Assembly (NCBI GenBank): GCA_027605045.1
Contig: JAQFWX010000015.1
Coordinates: 1,100,455 to 1,164,454, forward strand
Source of the DNA: Phallus indusiatus
Taxonomy: Eukaryota > Basidiomycota > Agaricomycetes > Phallales > Phallaceae
DNA length: 64,000 nt
Reading direction: 5' to 3'
The notes beneath the pieces were generated by a model, which saw only the letters and a list, made by a program, of their open reading frames with translations, was not told the origin of the DNA and did no database searches. Every line of letters begins with the position of its first letter. Positions within the stretch are counted from its first letter, which is position 1. The translations under genes were made by a program, and so were the position numbers. Positions 56,150 to 64,000 of the stretch are shown piece after piece.

Positions 56150-57229
56150 TTAATCTTCTTCTAGGGGCCGGTTAATCAGTTTTACGAGTGCGCCGAATTT
56201 GCCACATACCAACTTTTCTCGGGAATTTAGGATAATAAGGTTATCTAATGTGGTACCGAGGATCTGAACTTCCAGGTAAGAGCGCGGATGGACCTCTGGA
56301 CCTTGACCAATGATCATGTCAATGTACAGCACTTCGGCACTATCAGCAGTTTGAATTAGATCGGCTTGCGGTAGTAAATTCCGGACCGGGACTTCATTTA
56401 AATCGACTGAAGGGGTCGGTTTCATTGGCATCTTCCCTTTTCCTTTGAATGTCGAGACGACTTCATCCCCCGTACGCGTCTTCATTTTTTTTTTGCTCCT
56501 GACAGATATCTCATGACCTTCAAATAAACCAGTAAAATAATTAACGTACGACATAGATGGTTTCATATCCCCCGTATGTGAAACACGTTTCCTAGATCAT
56601 CGTTGAAAGAGAATACAAAAACGTCAAGGAGGCATACCGTTTTTGGTGACTGGAACGATCATCGTCACTGTAAAAAAACAATTTGGCGGATGTACATGTA
56701 ATGTTGAGAGTGAAAGATCATACCTTTGTTCGATTTTTATCACAGGATGCTTCATACTTCGTAATTGCTTTGCGGCGGAATCTCGCTTGCGAGAAATCGG
56801 CCTCAATGATTTTCCCTTTGTGCTCGAGACATGCCTTGAACTTGAGCTTTGTAAATGCGTCGCGGGAGAACCTCTCTTGCGGGAATTTGACCTCAAAGAT
56901 CTTGTCTCTGTACTTGGAGTATCCGACTCGGCTATAAGTGATGTCGACATCATGATCAATATAAGACAAGACGAAAGCACTCACATTCGTACTTGTCTGA
57001 GTCCTCTGAATGATATTTTTCCTCCGGATCAACATCGACTGAGTCAACTGAGAAGGATGATGATATTAGAAAAACGCGGCGAGAGAGATTTGCTCTCACA
57101 TTCATCCGTTCGCGCTGAAGGGGACGTGGGAGATTTTGAAGACGAATTATCCCTGGTAACGGAAGCGTCGGGACCAGCTAATGATATTTAAGCCTTGAAG
57201 AACAGGGCAAAAATAAAGCTTACATCCAT
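56150..57229 (-). CDS. Gene Z: hypothetical basic/Ser-rich protein, multi-exon
   Basis: A probable 6-nt first exon (ATGGAT, 57229-57224) joins to 57177. The product continues through SVDSVDVDPEEKYHSEDSDK; intron GTGAGTGCTT...CTTATAG; two similar basic blocks (TRSLRSNSRKRGSPA and KSLRPISRKRDSAAK); intron GTATGATC...TTACAG; a short exon (DDDRSSHQK); intron GTATGCC...ATCTAG; and a final exon with VRSKKKMKTRTGDEV and LYIDMIIGQGPEVHPRSYLE, ending LINRPLEED at 56150. Frames join at each intron. The basic clusters suggest nuclear location. No domain recognised. An alternative 5' structure is possible. Confidence 0.5.
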
Positions 57230-57295
57230 GCGATCCCGTGTCCTTGAGATTGAGTCTCGACGGAGATTGAATCTCCTTAATCTGAACTGTAGGCA

Positions 57296-57598
57296 CTACG
57301 GCGAGGAAAAATAAATACGGAACAACTCAAAAAGGACGACAAAGGTACATTGCTCTTCTGTGCACACCATCAAGGACCTTTGATACCATTTAGGTCAAAT
57401 TGTTCGTATAGGGCTATTTAGTTGTTACATACCAAAGCCCGTCAATCTTGAATGTCAATAACCGCTTCACCGGTAAACTATGAGACAGTTCGACAGACAC
57501 AACCTTTTAGAGTCTTTGAGCACCAGTAATTCATTAAAACGAGAACCTTACCTCATGCTGTATGAGTTCACAGATTTGAATGGGTGATGGCATGTTAT
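57296..57598 (-). pseudogene. Gene X, 3' part, displaced by inversion
   Basis: From 57598 leftwards, after the 5-mer shared with 36760-36764, the frame of gene X continues (MPSPIQICELIQHE). A short intron leads to LPVKRLLTFKIDGLW, another intron (GTATGT...ATCAAAG) leads to LMVCTEEQCTFVVLFELF, and the stop TAG is at 57298-57296. Together with 36600-36764 this makes a coherent protein of about 115 residues. The first donor has two options (57551 or 57546); the second keeps the frame open. Confidence 0.55.
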
Positions 57599-57991
57599 TG
57601 TCAGGGTACGCTACCGCGTCCCCTTACTTTCCTTATTTATTATCATCGGTATATATTTATTTCTATTTCATTTACATTTCCCGTCCATTACTTCCATTTT
57701 CCGTTTCCTCGTTCTGCCTCTATTTCACTTTTTTACTCGCGCGCGCGCTCGTACTCGGCGTGATGCCCGTGACATCACGTCGCTTAGGTTCGGTTCGGGC
57801 GCCTAGCACTTAGCTGTGTCAGGGCCGCACGCCGCGCTATCGTTTTTCATGTATATAGTCGCTGTCCCTAGAGTGAGGGTCCCTAAGCTTGTTCTCTTAG
57901 GATCCCCTCCCTCTAGGTGAGTAGTTAGTGTTTTCCGCAATATATTATCTTAGGATCCCCTCCCTCTAGCCTGAGCTGAGTAGCCCTAACA
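57599..57991 (+). repeat. Element B 5' LTR
   Basis: Begins TGTCAGGG and ends CCCTAACA. Contains the TATATA box at 57852-57857. Confidence 0.95.
57852..57895 (+). promoter_or_regulatory. Element B LTR promoter: TATA box and predicted transcript start
   Basis: TATATA at 57852-57857. About 28-33 nt downstream, AAGCTTGTTCT (57885-57895) is exactly complementary to the primer-binding site at 57994-58004, as expected if the transcript starts here and primes itself. Confidence 0.6.
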
Positions 57992-57993
57992 GT

Positions 57994-58004
57994 AGAACAA
58001 GCTT
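57994..58004 (+). promoter_or_regulatory. Element B primer-binding site (self-priming type)
   Basis: AGAACAAGCTT, 2 nt after the 5' LTR end, is the reverse complement of 57885-57895 over 11 nt. Tf1/sushi-type chromoviruses prime reverse transcription with the first 11 or so bases of their own RNA. Confidence 0.65.
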
Positions 58005-58154
58005 CCACTCGCAGACTGGCCGTTTTTATCGACACTCGCTATCGAAAAATCGCGCTCGACACCGACTATCGCAGTGTCGTATTTTTCCCTCGAGTCCCGT
58101 CTATAACCGACCCTCTGCTCCATCTTAAAAACCCCATTTTCCTTTCTCTCTCTC

Positions 58155-59465
58155 ATGGACTCTTCTCCTCCACCCTCTGCACCCCCACTCGTCACCCTCA
58201 ACGATGTGGCGACTATTATTATGCGGCAGTTCGCGGAAATGGATGCCCGCCTGGCAAGACAGGAATCCCAGGCCTCACAGATGATTGAGGTGCTGCAGAG
58301 CATCCGAGACGCGGCTAGAGCTGCTCCAACCCAAAACTCCCCTGTGGGCGACGCGTCCTCGTCTGGACAACCACCGGCTCCTGAGCATCAAGCCAGTTCA
58401 CGTTCTTCCCGAAATACCCGACCTGCTGTACCTCCTTCGTTCGACGGAGATCGCTCCAAGGGTCGCGCCTTTTGGAACACTGTCGAGTTTTACATGAGTA
58501 TATGCAGTCGCGATTTCGAGACTGATGAACTCAAGATCGGCTGGGCGATGTCGTACATGAACGAAGGTCGCGCCCTTACCTTCAGCGAATCTATGCTGAA
58601 AAGGTATCAAAGAGGAGAGAAGCCCTTCGCTGACTGGGATGCCTTCCGGGAAAGATTCAAGGCCGATTTCTTTCCACAATCCGAGCAAGAAGACGCCATC
58701 AACACCCTCTACTCCAACCGCTATGTCCAAGGCAACAGGACTGTAGAGGAATATGTAGACGCCTTCCGCGTACTCATTGAGCACGCTGGCTTTACGGAAG
58801 GTCTCGCCATTAACACGTACTTTCGTAATGGTTTAGACCCGGCAATTGCATCTCTGGTAGCGACGATGAAGGACCGACCCGCACTCCACGACTACGAAGG
58901 CTGGATCAGGCAAGCACGCATGTTTGACATGGACAGGCGTGCCAACGAGGCCTTCACCGCTGCTCGCCGTCGACTCGTGGGCTCTGGAACGGCTCAGACA
59001 AATCCCGCAGCTGTCCCCATTAATCGACCTCGCCCCAACCCTTTTCCGTCGTATCAGACCCTCCAGATCCAGAGGAGGCCCCCTGCCCCTTCCTATCAGG
59101 CTCCTCCCTATCCACCTCCCAGGCCAGCATCTCAAATCGTGCCCACGTTGCCTCCAAGACCTGCGGCTCCTGCTCCTGCACCACAGGTTAGGCATGATCC
59201 GATGGACGTTGACGCTGCCCGTCGACGTGCTGGCCCAGAATCAACCAGGTGTCGTCGCTGTGGAGCAGCAGGCCATTGGGCTCGCGAATGCCCTCGTGCG
59301 TATGACATCCGATATCTTCAACCCGAGGAATTAGACGACAGTATCGCGCATCTGCTGGCCCAGAAAGATGCGCTAGAAGCCCAGACACGTGGTGACTCTG
59401 CTCTGACAGAGGGAGAGACTGTAGCTGCAGCAGAGGTAGAGGATTTTCAAAACGGCGACGAGTGA
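58155..59465 (+). CDS. gag: Element B Gag
   Basis: 436 codons, the same protein as in element A, with capsid-like region and one CCHC zinc knuckle (CRRCGAAGHWARECP). Intact. A short leader of 163 nt separates the LTR from the ATG. Its stop overlaps the pol frame by 4 nt. Confidence 0.9.
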   Translation: MDSSPPPSAPPLVTLNDVATIIMRQFAEMDARLARQESQASQMIEVLQSIRDAARAAPTQNSPVGDASSSGQPPAPEHQASSRSSRNTRPAVPPSFDGDRSKGRAFWNTVEFYMSICSRDFETDELKIGWAMSYMNEGRALTFSESMLKRYQRGEKPFADWDAFRERFKADFFPQSEQEDAINTLYSNRYVQGNRTVEEYVDAFRVLIEHAGFTEGLAINTYFRNGLDPAIASLVATMKDRPALHDYEGWIRQARMFDMDRRANEAFTAARRRLVGSGTAQTNPAAVPINRPRPNPFPSYQTLQIQRRPPAPSYQAPPYPPPRPASQIVPTLPPRPAAPAPAPQVRHDPMDVDAARRRAGPESTRCRRCGAAGHWARECPRAYDIRYLQPEELDDSIAHLLAQKDALEAQTRGDSALTEGETVAAAEVEDFQNGDE

Positions 59466-62400
59466 ACGATGCACCCTCGTTGCCGACATCTAATAGATTC
59501 GACATTTTGTACATAGATCGCGAACAAAATGACACTTCTGATTCGAATCTAACTACCCCTGCTGCATCCCCTGCTAAACCCGAAGAATCGTCTCCACCTG
59601 CTACACGCTCTGTTTCAACTCCATGTATGCTGTCGCCTTCTCAACGTCGCGCGCCAAGCGAATACCGACTCGCAGCTACTGCTGGTACGCAGAAGCTAGA
59701 GATCCCGGTGGAACTACAGAGTGTTGACACTGGAGCCCTGCTGCACAGCAAGGCCATGCTGGACACTGGAGCTAGCGGTATGTTCCTCGACCGCGACTTT
59801 GTCGAGAAACATCGGCTTCCCTCCGTGCGTCTTGCTAAACCAATTCCCGTGTTCAACGTTGATGGTACGCCCAACCACGCTGGCTCTATCACCCACGTCG
59901 TTGACCTGGTTGTTCGATTTCGGGATCATTCCGAACGCACCTTGTTCGCCGTTACCTCGCTCAAGTATCCCGTCCTATTTGGGCTGCCGTGGTTCAAGGC
60001 TCACAATCCCGTCATAGACTACACAACTGGTCAAGTGGAGTTCATGCGCTGCAGCCCCAGTTGTCGGTCTTGTGCTCCACGCTGGCCAGCGGGTAAGCTC
60101 TCTAAGCGCGCGTTCCAACAGATCCGACGCGCACCTTTACCAGAGCTCGACAACACTGAGGCCGATGATCCTGATATACCAGACCTGGTTGATGTCGAGT
60201 CTGAGATTGAAGAGGGTGATCGACTGTTCGCGATATCAATGCTACCCGACGAGCCCGACACTCACCGCATATATGCCACCGAGACTATCTCCCAGCGACT
60301 GGCTCAGGCCCACGCCAACAACGCAGACGCACCAGCTCCCAAGGGTTTTCGGGACATCGTGCCAGAGATGTTCCACGACTTTGCCGACATTTTCTCGAAG
60401 GAGTCATTCGATTCGTTGCCGCAGTCGAAGAAGTGGGATCACCCGATAGAACTTGTGCCAGGTTCCGAGCCCAAGTCTTGCAAGATCTACCCGCTGTCAC
60501 CTAACGAACAGGCCGAGTTAGATGCGTTTCTGGAAGAGAACCTTGCGTCTGGACGAATCCGGCCCTCCAAGTCGCCCATGGCGTCCCCGGTGTTCTTCAT
60601 TAAGAAGAAAGATGGCTCTCTTCGCCTTATTCAGGACTATCGCGCGTTGAATGCCATGACAATCAAGAATCGCTACCCGCTGCCTCTGATCTCGGAACTC
60701 ATCAACAAACTGCAAGGTGCCCGGTACTTTACCAAGCTGGACGTGCGCTGGGGTTACAACAACGTACGGATAAAGGAAGGAGATGAGTGGAAGGCCGCTT
60801 TCCGCACCAATCGTGGCCTCTTCGAGCCCTTGGTGATGTTTTTGGTCTCACTAACAGTCCTGCCACCTTCCAGACAATGATGAATGAGATCTTTGAAGAC
60901 ATGATCTCGGAAGGTGTCGTTGCCGTCTATATCGACGACATTCTCATTTACACTCGGGATCGGGAACAGCACGACAGGGTGACACGACGCGTTCTCGAAC
61001 GTCTCCGTGAACACAAACTGTATCTCAAGGCAGAGAAGTGCGAGTTCTGCCGGACTAAGATCGAGTACTTGGGTGTTGTCATTTCCGAGAACACCGTCGA
61101 GATGGATCCCGCGAAAGTCTCGGGTGTCAGAGACTGGCCTGTCCCGAAGAACGTCACGGAGGTCCAGTCCTTCCTGGGCTTCGCCAACTTCTACCGTCGG
61201 TTTATCAAGGATTTCGCGCGTATTGCCAATCCCATGTTCGGGTTAACCAAGAAGGATACGTCCTTCGTCTGGTCCGACACTTGTCAGCACGCTCGATACT
61301 CTGAAGTCGTCAATCACCTCTGCTCCTATTCTCCTCATCCCCAACCCCGCTAATCCTTACCGGGTTGAAGCAGACAGCTCCGACTTTGCAACAGGCGCAG
61401 TTCTTTCACAGTTGTCGAGCGAAGACGGTAAATGGCACCCAGTTGCTTTCTTCTCGAAGGCCCTCAGTCCCGTTGAACGCAACTACGAGATTCACGACAA
61501 GGAGATGCTCGCTATCATACGGTCCTTAGAGGAATGGCGACACTTTCTTGAAGGCGCGTCTCACCCTATCGACATACGGACTGATCACAAGAATCTCGAG
61601 TATTTCATGTCCGCGCGTAACCTCAATCGTCGTCAAGCCAGATGGTCAGTATATCTCTCACGATTCGACTTTACTCTGCAGCATATACCGGGTAAGTCGA
61701 TGGGTAAACCTGATGGCTTGTCCCGTCGCCCAGATCATGGCTCGGGAAAGGACGACAATCGTGGCGTCACCTTAATCCGACCCGAAATGTTTGCAATCAA
61801 TGCTCTGCAAACATTCCGTCTTAAGGGGGAGGAGGAGGATCTTCTACGCCAGATTCGCAAGGCCAATCGGGAAGGCAAGGTTGAGGATAGTGTGTCCAAA
61901 GCCGTTGCAACACTTCGTGCACTGGGTGGTCGTTCGGCTCACTCGTCGGAATGGTTTGAAGACCAGGACCTCCTCTACTATCGCGGCAAGGTTTATGTGC
62001 CAAATGTGGACGAATTGCGTCGGAAAATCCTTTCCAGACACCACGACACCAAACTCGGTGGTCACCCGGGTCGTTTCAAGACTCTTGAGCTCGTTTCGCG
62101 CACCTTTGGTGGCCAGGTGTCTCTAGGTATGTACAACGCTATGTAGAGGCCTGCGACATGTGTCTACGTACGAAACCGTCTCGTCATGCCCCTATGGACT
62201 TCTCCGACCCACAGAAGTGCCAAGTCGACCCTGGGAACACATCTCAGTCGACTTCATCGTGGAGCTGCCAGAATCCAACGGTTTCGACGCGATCCTCTCT
62301 GTCGTCGACTCTCTCACCAAACGGGTTCATTTCGTGCCGACATTTACGACACTTGACGCGACAGGTCTGGCCCGACTGTACCTCCAGCACGTCTGGAAGC

Positions 62401-63362
62401 TCCATGGGCTTCCCATGAAGGTGATCTCTGACAGGGGCCCCCAGTTCGCGTCCCGCTTCACGCAGGAGCTTTCTAGGCTCCTTGGCATACGGCTTGCACC
62501 CTCTACTGCATATCATCCTCAAACCGATGGTCAGACAGAACGCGTCAATGCAGAAGTCGAGCAGTATCTTCGGCTCTTCACCTCAGAGCGACAGGACGAC
62601 TGGGACCAGCTGCTGCCCATGGCTGAGTTCGCATACAACAACCATGTGCACTCAGCCACGCGTTCGACACCTTTTGAGCTCGACACTGGACGACATCCTC
62701 GTATGGGATTCGAACCGCAGGTTGCCGACTCGAAGATCGAATCTGTCAACGAGTTCAAGACGCGTATGGAATCGACGATAGAGGAAGCCAAGGCCGCTAT
62801 AGCCAGGTCGAAAGACGAGATGGCCAAGTATTACGATCGGAAACACATCCCAGCACCTGAATACAAGGTTGGCGACAAGGTATACCTCGATTCGAGCGAC
62901 ATCCGCACCACCAGACCTTCCGCCAAATTGTCGCATCGGTACCTAGGCCCATTTCCGATAGTCAACAAGGTCGGATCCCATGCATACAGGCTACGTCTAC
63001 CACTGTCGATGTCAAGACTCCACCCCGTCTTCCATGTCGGGAAGTTACGTCCAAAGGTCGAAGATACGATCCCGGGTCGTCGTGTTAAGGCTCCACCACC
63101 TCCTGAGGTCAGAGACGACGGTGAACACTACGTCGTGGAACGGATTCTGGACAGTCGTGTCTTCCGGAGACGACTCGAGTATAAGGTGCGTTGGGAAGGC
63201 TATGGTCCCGAGCACGATCAGTGGGAACCCGAGTCGAATATTGCAGCCCCAGATCTCATTAAGGAATTCCACCGCGAACATCCGAGTGCGCCACGCTCGA
63301 TAAATGGCCTTCTTTTCCATCGTCGCCTCGGTTTGATTTTTCTAAGTTACAAGCGTCATTAG
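59462..63362 (+). pseudogene. pol: Element B pol, shared RT frameshift plus B-specific deletions
   Basis: Same domains as element A pol. It shares the -1 frame change at the T run near 60839. Compared with A it also has a 3-nt deletion near 59652 and frame-breaking deletions: 2 nt near 61292 (between RT and RNase H), 1 nt in a T run near 62104, 1 nt in a C run near 62190 (which restores the frame after a short mistranslated piece of the integrase finger), and 1 nt near 63326 that changes the C-terminal tail. Open pieces: 59462-60880, 60787-61353, 61412-62146, 62160-63362. Confidence 0.85.
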
Positions 63363-63394
63363 TCGAAGCTACAGGCGTCGGGACGCCGCCTCGT

Positions 63395-63408
63395 TGAAGG
63401 GGGGATGG
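63395..63408 (+). promoter_or_regulatory. Element B polypurine tract
   Basis: GAAGGGGGGATGG-type purine run ending directly at the 3' LTR; it primes plus-strand DNA synthesis. In element A the pol stop TGA lies at the edge of the equivalent tract. Confidence 0.8.
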
Positions 63409-63800
63409 TGTCAGGGTACGCTACCGCGTCCCCTTACTTTCCTTATTTATTATCATCGGTATATATTTATTTCTATTTCATTTACATTTCCCGTCCATTA
63501 CTTCCATTTTCCGTTTCCTCGTTCTGCCTCTATTTCACTTTTTTACTCGCGCGTCGCGCGTCGACGGCGTGATGCCCGTGACATCACGTCGCTTAGGTTC
63601 GGTTCGGGCGCCTAGCACTTAGCTGTGTCAGGGCCGCACGCCGCGCTATCGTTTTTCATGTATATAGTCGCTGTCCCTAGAGTGAGGGTCCCTAAGCTTG
63701 TTCTCTTAGGATCCCCTCCCTCTAGGTGAGTAGTTAGTGTTTTCCGCAATATATTATCTTAGGATCCCCTCCCTCTAGCCTGAGCTGAGTAGCCCTAACA
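63409..63800 (+). repeat. Element B 3' LTR
   Basis: 392 bp, TGTCAGGG...CCCTAACA. Followed by cttta, the target duplication whose partner is found next to element A. Confidence 0.95.
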
Positions 63801-64000
63801 CTTTACGCAATGGTACTTTCTCAGAAATAAGACTCGTCTTTGAAGACCACACCGATATAACTGATCATGTTTGTCTTATTACATTCTGGTTTATCCGGAC
63901 TTACTTTTTTTTCGTAGGGTCCGCTTGAACTTGTTGTTCCTCTCACGGCACCGATGTGTACAGGCTGCCAGAACTTATCAAAAATAACATTAAGAGTGCG
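63801..64000 (+). pseudogene. Gene Y, continuing exons beyond element B (partial)
   Basis: Joined to the 11 codons at 43018-42986, minus one copy of the 5-bp duplication, the frame reads on as RNGTFSEIRLVFEDHTDITDH. An intron (GTTTGTCTTA...TTCGTAG) leads to GPLELVVPLTAPMCTGCQNL and SKITLRV, open to the window edge. A CTGC pair (MCTGCQN) may bind metal, but no family is recognised. Confidence 0.55.

Larger units (their letters stand above)
57599..63800 (+). mobile_element. Ty3/Gypsy chromovirus, element B
   Basis: 6202 bp, inverted near-copy of element A, with LTRs at 57599-57991 (393 bp) and 63409-63800 (392 bp). The two LTRs differ mainly in a CG-rich tract (about 57736-57765 and 63545-63570). 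Same domain order as A, but with extra 1-2-nt deletions in pol. Flanking 5-mers gttat and cttta do not match each other. Confidence 0.95.

Noticed and set aside
1..64000. tRNA or rRNA genes
   Set aside because: No cloverleaf with GGTTCRA-type arm and no conserved rRNA segment was noticed on either strand.

Overview
The window comes from a filamentous basidiomycete fungus, most likely an Agaricomycete. Three things suggest this: protein-coding genes broken by many 45-75 nt GT-AG introns; gene families typical of mushroom-forming fungi (a BTB/POZ-like protein, a single-pass membrane protein with two N-terminal sandwich-like segments, large transposon-associated hypothetical proteins); and fungal chromovirus-type Ty3/Gypsy retrotransposons. 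No bacterial-type operon, rRNA, tRNA or CRISPR array was seen.

Left third (1-27.2 kb). It opens with a multi-exon Mutator-like (MULE) transposase on the minus strand, fused in frame to a Ulp1/C48-type cysteine protease and running off the left edge. Then come a small two-exon gene, two tandem repeats, an intact 12-exon gene of the isocitrate lyase/PEP mutase superfamily (326 codons, including a 10-nt micro-exon), a three-exon membrane protein, long gene-poor stretches, a BTB-like gene, a tail-anchored coiled-coil gene, and a convergent gene with an in-frame 63-nt coding duplication.

Middle (27.2-36.6 kb). A transposon-associated hypothetical gene is broken by a 392-bp hAT-type MITE with a perfect 8-bp target duplication. 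Two further spliced hypothetical genes follow.

Right half (36.6-64 kb). Two nearly identical 6.2-kb chromodomain Gypsy elements, A (minus) and B (plus), stand as inverted repeats around a 14.6-kb segment. Their 5-bp target duplications do not match within each element but match crosswise after reverse complementing. The two host genes they interrupt (here X and Y) regain open frames across the swapped junctions. The inner segment is therefore inverted, by recombination or by mis-assembly. Inside it lie a second copy of the MITE, a truncated zinc-finger gene V, a different 9.2-kb Gypsy element C, and a truncated convergent gene W plus gene Z. With the inversion undone, X and Y would both read left to right.

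The most unusual observation is in element C. Its LTRs, gag, pol and two extra 3' ORFs are packed with perfect short inverted repeats (stems of 7-12 bp, loops of 1-12 nt), often back to back, including within coding sequence. Elements A and B do not show this. A and B carry a Tf1/sushi-like self-priming arrangement: an 11-nt primer-binding site complementary to the predicted start of their own transcript.
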